Of a stretch of DNA of 64,000 nt, positions 26,348-34,815 are shown piece after piece. Numbering within the stretch: the first letter of the stretch is position 1; each line of letters begins with the position of its first letter. Location: assembly GCA_900638155.1 (NCBI GenBank), contig LR134495.1, forward strand, positions 1,364,001 through 1,428,000, written 5' to 3'. Under the pieces are notes generated by a model that saw only the letters and a program-made list of their open reading frames with translations, did not search any database and was not told where the DNA came from. The position numbers and the translations under genes are program-made. The DNA is from Mannheimia haemolytica (GTDB lineage: Bacteria; Pseudomonadota; Gammaproteobacteria; Enterobacterales; Pasteurellaceae).

Positions 26348-28219
26348 TTAATTTAAAACCTGAAGAACAAGTTTTCGATATTTTTCCATCTCCATTTTGG
26401 AGATTTTTTGCCCTTCTCGCTTAAAAATATCCAACCCTGAAAAACGTGCTTTATCTGATAAATAAAGCCGTTTTAAACTCACATATACCGCAGAAAATGC
26501 ACGTTTACCGTTAGCAAACGCGGTTAAATTTTTCCAATCACGTTCATCTAAATTGCGTGCAGCAAGCGGTTGAAATTGTTCGAAATTTTGCAATTCCTCA
26601 CAAATTTCCGTGAAAAATGGCTGAAGGGCGAAATCTCTGGCAAAGGCTTGGGTTGCCTGCTGTGCAAATAACTTTCCTTGCTCCGAAATCGGGTAAATCA
26701 TCATTGCACTTTGATAACCACTGCTTGCTTCTTTATTCGGCGTAATTTGCACAAGCCGGAAGCCGCAAGATTGCCAAAAGGTGTAGAGCGGAGTAGTTAA
26801 GCCAAAGCTAACAGATATAAAATCAAGCGGTCGTTTTTCTCTGGAATTTTGCAAAATAAACTGAGAAATCAACCGCTTGCCAACGCCTTGATTTTGCTTT
26901 TCAGGCAATACCGCAATCCGAGAAATACGAATGGAATGCAATTTGCAGGCCTGCGGTAAATTCCCTTGAAAGCAGAGATATTGAGCCACTAAACTGCCTT
27001 GCGGACGGCGTTCCCCCAGCCAAATAGCTTGGGTTAATTTTTCATCTAAGCTACCTTCTTGCATTGCCCAAATCCCGCCGATAAGTTGCTCGTTTTTCTG
27101 TTGTGAAAACAAAAGCTGATTTTCGCCATCAAATAAACGGCGTAAGTCAGTTGGGGTGGTTTTGTAATGGGCGTTGGCGAGTAAGTGGTAGAAAGCGATT
27201 TTATGGTGTATTCGCCTATTGGTTACGTCCGCAGATTGTAGGGGCAAATTGCAATTCGCCCTTACGTTATCGCCATTTAGCAGAAGTAAATCATTAATAA
27301 AATGTTCCAACGGATCATTTTCGCTCCACCGCAATGGTTGAGATAACGTCCAATGTTTAAACGGTTTATCCAACATTACCGGGAATTTCAGCTCAAATCC
27401 TCGCCCCGTGCCTTCGTAATTTTGGGTAGTTGTAGTTAAAACCACTTTTTCAAAATAGGTACAAAGTGTGTGGAGTATCGGCAAAGGCAGGCTGGCTGCT
27501 TCATCAATAAAGATCCACTGGTTAGACGAAATGTTTTTACTTTTAACTTGCTCGATTAAATTGTCAGGTGCGAAAAATGGGATTTTTTGCTCTGCCGAAC
27601 GCCAAAAACTGGGCAATGCAGAATAAGAGCGTGCGGTAATTAATACCTTATTTTGTTCGGATAACGCTGTTGCGAGTAGCCCAGCAAGGGTAGATTTGCC
27701 CCGCCCACGAGGGGCGGTAATCAAATGAATATCGGCAGGATCAAGCGGTAGATTTTGCAAAATATTTTGCTGTTCTTGCGTTAATTGGTAAATTTTTGAA
27801 GGAATTTGACCGCTTGCAGTCGGTAATTTAGGCAAATCAGCTCTGACTTCAAAATCAAATTTAGCGACTAATTGTTTAAAATGTAGATAGAAATTCGGGC
27901 AGGTAATAGCGTGATTTTCGTTCCAACGTAACGCATCGAAATCTAATTCATTTTCTAAATTATCCCACTGAGGACAAAGCAAAAATAAAGTACCGTTTTC
28001 TTGAATTGTGCCGGCAAGTATTGCAAAAGCATCTAAGTTAAAATTCACCCCATTTTCTGCTTGCATAGTATAAATAGCAAAAGGGTATTCTTGCCCTAAA
28101 ATCGTTTTGGCATTGGAAAAGGGGATAGCTTTAAGCTGATGATTTTCGGGAATGTAAAAACAGCCTTGTTGTGTAAGGCTAAAGGATTCCGGATTGGTGA
28201 TAATCGCTAATGAACGCAT
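26348..28219 (-). CDS. tmcA: tRNA(Met) cytidine acetyltransferase TmcA
   Basis: 623 residues from the ATG at 28219 (GAGAGGGG 5 nt upstream); a longer frame to 28276 has no such signal. Helicase module: TAPRGRGKSTLAGLL Walker A, IFIDEAASLPLP Walker B. GNAT module: ISRIAVLPEKQNQGVGKRLI with the acetyl-CoA loop. It makes N4-acetylcytidine at the wobble base of elongator tRNA(Met). Between the two modules, codons at 27238-27265 are contributed by a palindromic repeat of the GTAGGGGC family, read in frame. Confidence 0.93.
   Translation of the reverse strand: MRSLAIITNPESFSLTQQGCFYIPENHQLKAIPFSNAKTILGQEYPFAIYTMQAENGVNFNLDAFAILAGTIQENGTLFLLCPQWDNLENELDFDALRWNENHAITCPNFYLHFKQLVAKFDFEVRADLPKLPTASGQIPSKIYQLTQEQQNILQNLPLDPADIHLITAPRGRGKSTLAGLLATALSEQNKVLITARSYSALPSFWRSAEQKIPFFAPDNLIEQVKSKNISSNQWIFIDEAASLPLPILHTLCTYFEKVVLTTTTQNYEGTGRGFELKFPVMLDKPFKHWTLSQPLRWSENDPLEHFINDLLLLNGDNVRANCNLPLQSADVTNRRIHHKIAFYHLLANAHYKTTPTDLRRLFDGENQLLFSQQKNEQLIGGIWAMQEGSLDEKLTQAIWLGERRPQGSLVAQYLCFQGNLPQACKLHSIRISRIAVLPEKQNQGVGKRLISQFILQNSREKRPLDFISVSFGLTTPLYTFWQSCGFRLVQITPNKEASSGYQSAMMIYPISEQGKLFAQQATQAFARDFALQPFFTEICEELQNFEQFQPLAARNLDERDWKNLTAFANGKRAFSAVYVSLKRLYLSDKARFSGLDIFKREGQKISKMEMEKYRKLVLQVLN
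27238..27265. repeat. Palindromic GTAGGGGC repeat inside the tmcA coding region
   Basis: GTAGGGGCAAATT-GC-AATTCGCCCTTAC, an imperfect copy of the intergenic palindrome at 17388-17417, in frame in tmcA (encodes roughly VRANCNLPL). Confidence 0.7.
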
Positions 28220-28264
28220 ATTACCCCTCTCCGTAATTTTTCTTCTGCATAGAGAAAAATTGCT

Positions 28265-28285
28265 CCTCTCCCACAAGGGGAGAGG
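28265..28285. repeat. CCTCTCCC hairpin between tmcA and ybeY
   Basis: CCTCTCCC-ACAA-GGGGAGAGG, a compact GC-rich palindrome in the ybeY-tmcA gap; possible processing or attenuation hairpin, or another dispersed repeat type. Confidence 0.5.
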
Positions 28286-28299
28286 TTAGAGTGATTGGG

Positions 28300-28782
28300 T
28301 TATACTTTTTCGGATAGATATGGATCTTCATACCCTAAACTTTGCATAATTTCGGTTTCGAGGCTTTCCATTTCTTCCGCCTCTTCATCGGTTAAATGGT
28401 CGTAGCCAAGTAAATGCAGCGTGCCGTGAATGGCTAAATGTGCCCAATGCGATTCAAGAGAAATCCCTTGTTCTTCCGCCTCTTTTTCCATTACTTGACG
28501 ACAGATGACTAAATCACCCAATAGTGGCATTTCGATTCCTTCGGGGGCTTCAAACGGGAAAGATAGCACATTGGTTGGCTTGTCTTTACCACGATAAGTC
28601 AGATTTAGCTCGTGGCTTTCTGCTTCATCGACAATCCGAATGGTGATCTCACTTTCAGGGAAATCATCGGTTTTTGCCTCAACTGCAAGGGCTTTTTGTA
28701 CCCAAGTATAAAATTGTTGTTCGCTTGGTAAGTTTTCGGTATTTTCGCAGGCGATCTGCAAATCAATATATAAATTTTCCAT
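28300..28782 (-). CDS. ybeY: Endoribonuclease YbeY
   Basis: 160 residues with the zinc motif [15 protein letters not shown] (HxxxHxxxxxH) and [19 protein letters not shown]. Needed for 16S rRNA 3'-end maturation and ribosome quality control. It follows moaE by 17 bp with AAGG before the ATG, so it may be read through from moaCDE. Confidence 0.95.
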   Translation of the reverse strand: MENLYIDLQIACENTENLPSEQQFYTWVQKALAVEAKTDDFPESEITIRIVDEAESHELNLTYRGKDKPTNVLSFPFEAPEGIEMPLLGDLVICRQVMEKEAEEQGISLESHWAHLAIHGTLHLLGYDHLTDEEAEEMESLETEIMQSLGYEDPYLSEKV

Positions 28783-28799
28783 TCGTTACCTTTTGCAAA

Positions 28800-29255
28800 T
28801 TATTTCCATTTTTCGGCGGCTTGTTGGTCACTCTCACGCCCTTCAATCCAACGTTCACCGGCTTGGGTTTGTTCTCGTTTCCAGAATGGGGCTTTGGTTT
28901 TTAGGTAATCCATAATAAACTCGTTGGCGTGGTAGGCATCACCTCGATGAGCAGAACTCACACCGACTAATACGATTTCATCACCGGTATGCAGTTGCCC
29001 AATGCGGTGAATCACCGCAACGCGCTGTAAATCCCAACGGGAGCGAGCTTGATCCACAATTTCTTGCAATGCTTTTTTAGTCATTGCAGGGTAATGCTCA
29101 AGAAACAAACCGGAAACATTATCGCCTAAATTCATTTCACGCACTTTGCCGATAAACAGGGTAGTTGCCCCCACGCTATGTTGTTCACTAAGCCATTGGT
29201 AAATGCGGTTTTGGTCAAATTCGGCTTCTTGTACTTCAATCAGGGTTTCAAACAT
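28800..29255 (-). CDS. moaE: Molybdopterin synthase catalytic subunit
   Basis: 151 residues with VREMNLGDNVSGLFLEHYP, IHRIGQLHTGDEIVLVGVSSAHR and KTKAPFWKRE, which holds the active-site lysines. With thiocarboxylated MoaD it converts cyclic pyranopterin phosphate to molybdopterin. One base separates the moaD stop from its ATG. Confidence 0.96.
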   Translation of the reverse strand: MFETLIEVQEAEFDQNRIYQWLSEQHSVGATTLFIGKVREMNLGDNVSGLFLEHYPAMTKKALQEIVDQARSRWDLQRVAVIHRIGQLHTGDEIVLVGVSSAHRGDAYHANEFIMDYLKTKAPFWKREQTQAGERWIEGRESDQQAAEKWK

Positions 29256-29256
29256 T

Positions 29257-29502
29257 TTAGCCCCCGGTTACCGGTGGGAAGAATGCCACTTCATCGCCGT
29301 CTTTGATCTCCGTTTCAAGCGGACAGATCGTTTGATTAATTGCAACCAGCAGTTTGCCTTTTTCAAGGGCGAGTTGCCATTTTTTACCCTGTTGGCTTAA
29401 GTGTTCACGCAACTCCTCCGCAGTGGTAAAAGTCGGCTCAACATCTAATCTATCCGTTGCCACAAGCTCACGCACTTGGGCGAAAAAAAGTACCTTAATC
29501 AA
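29257..29502 (-). CDS. moaD: Molybdopterin synthase sulfur carrier subunit
   Basis: 81 residues, ubiquitin-like, ending PPVTGG; the C-terminal Gly-Gly receives the thiocarboxylate sulfur. Its start is a TTG that overlaps the last codons of moaC by 8 bases, with AGGAG upstream inside moaC, indicating translational coupling. Confidence 0.94.
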   Translation of the reverse strand: MIKVLFFAQVRELVATDRLDVEPTFTTAEELREHLSQQGKKWQLALEKGKLLVAINQTICPLETEIKDGDEVAFFPPVTGG

Positions 29503-29971
29503 CCTTGAAATCTCCTGATTTTCCGCCGCTTTTACTGAGTAATCTTACATTTTCAATAATCATATCTTTTTGCACGGCTTTACACATATCGTAAATAGTC
29601 AGAGCAGCAACACTCGCTGCGGTTAATGCCTCCATTTCCACACCGGTTTTGCCGGTTAGTTTACAGAGTGACTCAATTCGCACTTGGTTGCTTTCTGGCA
29701 ACGCTTCCAGTTGAACTTCTACTTTAGAAAGCAATAACGGGTGGCAGAGTGGAATCAGCTCCCAAGTTCTCTTTGCCGCCTGAATGCCGGCAATTCGAGC
29801 AGTTGCGAATACATCGCCTTTGTGGTGATTACCACTGACGATCATTTGTAATGTTTCGGCATTCATTCGCACAAATGCCTCCGCTCGGGCAATGCGTACG
29901 GTTTCTTGTTTCATTGAAACATCAACCATATTGGCTTCGCCGTTTTGGTTGATGTGGGTGAAGGTTGTCAT
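29495..29971 (-). CDS. moaC: Cyclic pyranopterin monophosphate synthase
   Basis: 158 residues: [55 protein letters not shown], all standard MoaC motifs. With MoaA it makes cPMP from GTP. Separated from moaA by 488 bp of repeat sequence rather than adjoining it as in E. coli; moaB is absent. Confidence 0.97.
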   Translation of the reverse strand: MTTFTHINQNGEANMVDVSMKQETVRIARAEAFVRMNAETLQMIVSGNHHKGDVFATARIAGIQAAKRTWELIPLCHPLLLSKVEVQLEALPESNQVRIESLCKLTGKTGVEMEALTAASVAALTIYDMCKAVQKDMIIENVRLLSKSGGKSGDFKVD

Positions 29972-30023
29972 TTGTTAGTCTCTTTAAATTTGATTGAAAA
30001 ATTAATATCGAGAGTTTTTTCTT

Positions 30024-30450
30024 GTTACTTTTCTTTGCTTCGCCAAAGAAAAGTAACCAAAAGAAAGGCGACCCCAGATTTTCCTTATTCCTTCGCTTGT
30101 TGCTAACTTTTGGGACGAACTTTTCAAACTCGCCAACCTTGTTGGCTCAAACACGAAAAGTTGTCCTCAAAAGTTGACGCAACCGCTACGGCGGAAAATA
30201 GGGGGAGCAGGTGCATTATTTAAGATTTTTTACAAGTTTTCAGTGAAAAATAACCGCTTGTAACGCTCCAATTACTCCCTTCTGAACCGCCTGAGCGACT
30301 TTGAATTTGTAGGAAAAATTTAGTGTTTGAGCCAACGAAGTTGGCGAGTTTTAAATTTTTTCGTTAAACAAATTCAAATAAAGCGAAGGTAGCGGTGAAG
30401 TAGGGTGTGCTTTCTTTGGTTACTTTCTTTGCACAAGCAAAGAAAGTAAC
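30024..30450. repeat. 427-bp composite inverted repeat between moaA and moaC
   Basis: Each end is itself a perfect 14-bp-stem hairpin: GTTACTTTTCTTTG...CAAAGAAAAGTAAC (30024-30057) and GTTACTTTCTTTGC-ACAA-GCAAAGAAAGTAAC (30419-30450). The flanking ~150-bp arms are inverted, diverged copies of each other; both include CTCGCCAAC-GTTGGCTCAAACAC. The core holds an uptake signal near 30250. No protein is encoded. Confidence 0.75.
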
Positions 30451-30459
30451 ATAAAACTC

Positions 30460-31485
30460 TTAACCACCGATACTCGCCAAATTATTCCTAACCCCACTAT
30501 CCCCGATATGCAAATAGTGGTGTTCTCGTTTGCCTTGTAAGGCAGATTTCAGGCGAGTTTCAAGCTGTAATTGTTGCTCATCACTTGCCAGTAAATCACG
30601 AATATCAATCCCTTCTTCACCAAATAAGCAAAGATGCAGTTTACCAAGTGCGGAAACACGCAAGCGGTTACAAGAGGCACAGAAATTTTTCTCGTAAGGC
30701 ATAATTAAGCCGATTTCGCCTTTAAAATCAGGGTGAGAAAGCACTTTTGCCGGGCCGTCAGACATCGCTTTGGGTTGTAGTTGCCAGCCCTCTTGTAATA
30801 AGCGGGTCATCACCGATTGACCAGAAAGATGTTGAGCTTGGAAGAAAGTACCCATTTCGCCGGTTTCCATCAGCTCAATAAAACGCATTTGAATCGGTTT
30901 GTCTTTGATCCAAGTGAGGAATTTATCCAATTCAGGGGCGGTATATTGCTTCATCAGCACCGCATTAACTTTAATTTTTCGGTAGCCAATTTCAAAGGCT
31001 TTATCGATACCCTTTAAAATAGATTGCAACTTGTTCTCGCCGGTAATCAGTTGGAATTGGCGTGGGTCAAGGCTATCAACACTCACATTAATATCGGTAA
31101 TACCGGCTTGCTGCCACAGTTCAACATCACGTTCTAGGCGATAGCCGTTGGTGGTTAAGGCAACTTTACGGATACCGGGTGTTTGTGAAATAGTGTGAGC
31201 GATTTCGAGGAAATCTTTGCGTAAAGTAGGCTCACCACCGGTGATACGGATTTTTTCCGTCCCTAAATTGGCAAAGGCTTTAGCCACTCGCTGGATTTCA
31301 TCAACGCTAAGAAAAGTTTGCTTATGTGAAGGCGGTTTATAGCCATCAGGCAAGCAATAATTACAACGGAAGTTACAAACATCAGTAATGGACAGTCGCA
31401 AATAAGTATATTGACGCTGAAAGCGATCAACTAAACCGGAAACGACATCATCACCCACGTTTTTAATTGGGATAATAGACTGCAT
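30460..31485 (-). CDS. moaA: GTP 3',8-cyclase
   Basis: 341 residues. Radical-SAM cluster CNFRCNYC (Cys37, 41, 44), GGEPTLRKDF, and a second C-terminal cluster (FCASCNRLRVSALGKLHLCLF). The C-terminus ends in the Gly-Gly needed for activity. It converts GTP to 3',8-cyclo-GTP, first step of molybdopterin synthesis. Its 5' leader folds as a Moco-type riboswitch whose 3' strand contains the ribosome site AAAGGTG. An FNR-like site lies farther upstream. Confidence 0.97.
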   Translation of the reverse strand: MQSIIPIKNVGDDVVSGLVDRFQRQYTYLRLSITDVCNFRCNYCLPDGYKPPSHKQTFLSVDEIQRVAKAFANLGTEKIRITGGEPTLRKDFLEIAHTISQTPGIRKVALTTNGYRLERDVELWQQAGITDINVSVDSLDPRQFQLITGENKLQSILKGIDKAFEIGYRKIKVNAVLMKQYTAPELDKFLTWIKDKPIQMRFIELMETGEMGTFFQAQHLSGQSVMTRLLQEGWQLQPKAMSDGPAKVLSHPDFKGEIGLIMPYEKNFCASCNRLRVSALGKLHLCLFGEEGIDIRDLLASDEQQLQLETRLKSALQGKREHHYLHIGDSGVRNNLASIGG

Positions 31486-31487
31486 TT

Positions 31488-31620
31488 GACACCTTTCTAA
31501 ACACGAGAGGACAACCCATTTCTAAGTTATCCTTTGAACAGCGTTATGCTGTTACTGGCATAAATTCCATATCAAAAATTTGTCTTTAATTTTTAGAGTT
31601 AGGAAATAATGCTCGGAGTC
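31488..31620 (-). promoter_or_regulatory. Moco-type riboswitch in the moaA leader
   Basis: On the minus strand: closing stem GACTCC / GGTGTC; arm GCAT..TTCC / GGAA..ATGC enclosing the hairpin AAAAATT / AATTTTT followed by GATATGG; hairpin AACAGC-ATAAC-GCTGTT; hairpin GGATAAC-TTAGAAATGG-GTTGTCC; then CTCG and TTTAGAAAGGTGTC. The last strand includes the moaA ribosome site. The same fold, with compensating changes, precedes the reductase gene at 34816. Moco RNAs are known upstream of moaA in gammaproteobacteria; the class assignment here is by fold and position. Confidence 0.7.
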
Positions 31621-31724
31621 TTCACTAAATTGGTTTTTATTTTATGGTGAGAAACCTAATTAGGCAAGAGGTATAATTTAAATTGTATGTTCTACCTATA
31701 AAAATCGGGCAACCGTTGCTTAGT

Positions 31725-31738
31725 TTGATTTATATCAT
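31725..31738. promoter_or_regulatory. FNR-like site between moaA and the LuxR-type gene
   Basis: TTGATTTATATCAT matches TTGAT-N4-ATCAA at 9 of 10 positions. It could activate moaA, the regulator, or both under anaerobiosis. Confidence 0.65.
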
Positions 31739-31793
31739 ATTAATGCCGAGATAATTTTGCTATGTTAGCTAACGTTTTTAGTTCGAGGTGGGA

Positions 31794-33545
31794 ATGGATA
31801 AACGTAGCCGATGGTCTTGTTTAGTGAATGAACAAGGTGAAATATCAGAATGGGAAGACAAAGCAGGGGCAGACTATTTTGCTGAATTACCGCAAATTTG
31901 CCACTATGCACAGGCATTGCTCTATTCAGATAAAAATAGCTTGCAGTTTTACTATAGTTCAAACCATCAATGGCTTAAGATCAGCCTAGAACGACACCAA
32001 TCGTTTGTATTGACTCAAGCAGAGCATACCGATTTGCCTTATGGGCTAAGCAAAAGGGAGATTGAACTTCTCACTCTAATCAGCAGTGGTTTAAGCAATG
32101 AGGAAATCGCCAATGAGCTTTGTATCAGCAAACGGACTGTTGATAAACATATCGAAAATATTTTTGCGAAAACACACACCGAAAGCCGAACCTTATTAGC
32201 TGTTTTTACCATTACCGAACATTTAATCTGTTTACCCACACCGGGAAAACTAAATCAATCCATTCTTGCCAGCTTTAACATTGAACAACTGGCATTGCAA
32301 ATTATTGCGAAAAAACAACCGCTTGTAACGGCTTCAGCTCGGCACGAACCACCGATTTTTACCATAAGCCACCATCATAGTCGTCCGATTATTATTGGCG
32401 TGCCTTATGTTGAACAGGGTATTGGGCAAATCGATACCCGAGAGCTACTTAACGGCACTCAACTTGCGGTTGAAACCATTAACCAACAAGGTGGGATTCA
32501 CGGTAGAGAAGTGCAGATTGCAACGGCAGGGTTTTGTGTTAAAGATAAAGCAAGTATTCTTCAGGCATACCATCATTTATTTGATCAAGAAGTTGATGCG
32601 ATTTCAACCGCTTATGCCTGCTACTTGCCGGAAGTACACGAATTAATTGCAACTAAAGGCATTCCTTATTTGCATATTGCAACCCATAGTGGCTCAAACA
32701 AACTTGCCCAAAATTTACCGAATCAACGAATTGAAAATATGTTTCAGGTTTGTGCCAGTGATGTAACCTATGGCTTAGGCATATCCCATTTTCTGCAATA
32801 TTACCGTTACCATTATGCCCCTTGGCTTCAGAATAAAACGGTGATGGTGGTAACGGTGAGTTGGCAAAAAGTTGATATCGGTATTGAAAGCTTAACCCTA
32901 AGTTTGCGGGAGCAAGGCTGGAATGTGGATTATCTGGAACTCACCCAAGAACAAGATAATTATGCCAAATTAATGACACAGGTGCATAATATCACGCCTT
33001 CCATTATTGTATTTGCCTCTTATTTTGCAGAAGATATTGTACAGTTTTATCAAACGTTCATTCGCAACCCAACAAATGCCATTATTTACAGTATTTATGC
33101 ACCTTCGGCGTTTTTGCCACACGAGAAACTTTGCGAAGGCGTTCTCTGGAGTACCAATAGTGGGTTAAGCGAAAATTATTTAGGCAGACAGTTTAGCCAA
33201 CATTACGAACGGTTTTTCGGCAAATCTCCCACTTATTCCCAAGCCAGTATTGCTTATGACCAAGCGAATATTCTGGCAAATGCATGGAAACAGAGTGTTT
33301 CACCACGGCATTTTAAAGCTGTCTCCAATGCGATCCGCTTACATCCACATTATGGGGTAAACGGCACTTACTATTTTAATACCGATAGCCAAATTGGGCT
33401 AACTTACGCAGAAACCCACGATTTGTCTATCAGCTTACCGCAGTTGGTTTACCAAATCCAACAAGGGCAGAGCCGTGTGATTGCACCGGAGTTGTTTGCC
33501 AATGCACAATTTATTTTACCGCCGTGGTTCTCTGAAAAAGCCTAA
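31794..33545 (+). CDS. LuxR-type HTH regulator fused to a periplasmic-binding-protein fold
   Basis: 583 residues from the ATG at 31794 (GAGG 5 nt before; a GTG at 31788 is possible). Residues ~1-78 form a small unrecognised domain. Residues ~80-140 are a LuxR/GerE helix-turn-helix (LSKREIELLTLISSGLSNEEIANELCISKRTVDKHI). After a linker, from ~200 on, comes a type I periplasmic-binding domain like UrtA/AmiC (IGVPYVEQGIGQIDTRELLNGT, INQQGGIHGREVQI). There is no signal peptide or membrane helix, so the sensor domain is predicted cytoplasmic. It precedes the cytochrome-reductase operon by 142 bp and may regulate it in response to a small nitrogenous or sulfoxide ligand; that is inference. Confidence 0.8.
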   Translation: MDKRSRWSCLVNEQGEISEWEDKAGADYFAELPQICHYAQALLYSDKNSLQFYYSSNHQWLKISLERHQSFVLTQAEHTDLPYGLSKREIELLTLISSGLSNEEIANELCISKRTVDKHIENIFAKTHTESRTLLAVFTITEHLICLPTPGKLNQSILASFNIEQLALQIIAKKQPLVTASARHEPPIFTISHHHSRPIIIGVPYVEQGIGQIDTRELLNGTQLAVETINQQGGIHGREVQIATAGFCVKDKASILQAYHHLFDQEVDAISTAYACYLPEVHELIATKGIPYLHIATHSGSNKLAQNLPNQRIENMFQVCASDVTYGLGISHFLQYYRYHYAPWLQNKTVMVVTVSWQKVDIGIESLTLSLREQGWNVDYLELTQEQDNYAKLMTQVHNITPSIIVFASYFAEDIVQFYQTFIRNPTNAIIYSIYAPSAFLPHEKLCEGVLWSTNSGLSENYLGRQFSQHYERFFGKSPTYSQASIAYDQANILANAWKQSVSPRHFKAVSNAIRLHPHYGVNGTYYFNTDSQIGLTYAETHDLSISLPQLVYQIQQGQSRVIAPELFANAQFILPPWFSEKA

Positions 33546-33562
33546 CATTTCACTACATATTT

Positions 33563-33576
33563 TTGCCTTAGATCAA
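33563..33576 (+). promoter_or_regulatory. FNR-like site before torY
   Basis: TTGCCTTAGATCAA, a 3+5 match to TTGAT-N4-ATCAA, 111 bp upstream of the cytochrome gene. Fits anaerobic induction. Confidence 0.5.
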
Positions 33577-33686
33577 ATTATTCTCACTCTTTTGAGGTAA
33601 TAGGTATTTTTACTTATTTTTATACCTCTTGGGAGTTAATACAATGCCTCTGTCTTTAATTTTTAGTGTATTAAGTGGGGTAATTT

Positions 33687-34802
33687 ATGGCTAAGATGAA
33701 AAAAATCGCTGTATTTGTCGGCATTATGGCATTAGGTGCTGTGGTGTTGGGCGGTACACAATATGCAATGAAAGCCACCAGCTCAACAGAATTTTGTGTG
33801 AGCTGCCATTCTATGACTCACCCACAGGCAGAGTGGGAAGGCAGTGTCCATTTTTCCAACCGTAAGGGGATTCGGGCTGAGTGTTCGGATTGCCACCTAC
33901 CACAAGACGGTTTGCATTATGTCAAAGCTAAAATCATCGCATTAAAAGATGTTTGGCACACCGTTGTAACCAATAAATTACCTGATCAAGAAGCTTATGA
34001 AGCTCATCGTCTAGAAATGGCACAACGTGTTTGGGCAGAAATGAAAGAAAACGATTCTATGACCTGTAAAAGCTGTCATAGTTTTGATGCGATGGTGCTT
34101 TCTGAACAAAAAGAAGCGGCACAGAAAATGCACAAACTAGCCCAAGAAACTAACCAAACCTGTATTGATTGCCATAAAGGTATTGCCCATTTTATGCCTG
34201 ATGTGCCGGTAGATAGTGCCGCAGCAATGGGCGAATTAGCTAAACACGGTGCGGAATTTAGCACAAACGATAAAACCCTTTATACGCTCGCAATAACGCC
34301 GGTGCAGCTCGCTCAAGGTGGAGAAATTCGCTTGTTACCTTATGCAGAATTACATCAATGGACAGCAGAAGGCGAGCAGGTTAAAGCAACGGTGAATGGC
34401 TGGCAACAAGAAGGTGCGGAATCTGTGGTGTATATGGATTTAGGCAAGCGTATTATGGTTGCTCTTCTGCCTGATGACGCCCAAAGCAAAGTGAATGTCA
34501 CAAAAACGGTTTTTGATAATGTCACCAACTCAAATTGGAAAGAAATCAATTTTGAAATTACTGCTCCTAAAAATGCAGTCACCGCCAATATTACTGCACT
34601 AAATCATTTTGGCGATAACTTAAACCAAACTCACTGTAGCGGTTGCCACGCACCGATTGGGGCAGAGCATTACACCGCAAATCAATGGATTGGGGTGGTA
34701 AATTCAATGAAAGACAGAACATCTATGTCGGCTGATGATGTGCGTGCGGTGACTATTTATCTGCAACGTAATGCAAAAGATGTAGCAGGCAGTTCCCATT
34801 AA
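33687..34802 (+). CDS. torY: Pentaheme c-type cytochrome, TorY/TorC family
   Basis: 371 residues with an uncleaved N-terminal membrane anchor (VFVGIMALGAVVLGG) and five CxxCH haem sites: CVSCH, CSDCH, CKSCH, CIDCH and, in a separate C-terminal domain, CSGCH. This is the NapC/NirT-type tetrahaem domain plus a monohaem domain of TorC/TorY. It passes electrons from menaquinol to a periplasmic molybdenum reductase. Its ATG is 142 bp after the LuxR-type gene. The reductase gene follows, with a riboswitch between them. Confidence 0.92.
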   Translation: MAKMKKIAVFVGIMALGAVVLGGTQYAMKATSSTEFCVSCHSMTHPQAEWEGSVHFSNRKGIRAECSDCHLPQDGLHYVKAKIIALKDVWHTVVTNKLPDQEAYEAHRLEMAQRVWAEMKENDSMTCKSCHSFDAMVLSEQKEAAQKMHKLAQETNQTCIDCHKGIAHFMPDVPVDSAAAMGELAKHGAEFSTNDKTLYTLAITPVQLAQGGEIRLLPYAELHQWTAEGEQVKATVNGWQQEGAESVVYMDLGKRIMVALLPDDAQSKVNVTKTVFDNVTNSNWKEINFEITAPKNAVTANITALNHFGDNLNQTHCSGCHAPIGAEHYTANQWIGVVNSMKDRTSMSADDVRAVTIYLQRNAKDVAGSSH

Positions 34803-34815
34803 TTGTAACTTAGAG

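Noticed and set aside
28220..28276. Longer start for TmcA
   Set aside because: Extra codons cover repeat-like intergenic sequence; the ATG at 28219 has a strong ribosome site.
30024..30450. Insertion sequence between moaA and moaC
   Set aside because: No transposase frame and no target-site duplication that I can see; described as a composite inverted repeat.
33600..33660. NarP/NarL heptamer pair (TACCTCT ... GGAGTTA) before torY
   Set aside because: Only one half fits the consensus; not strong enough to list.
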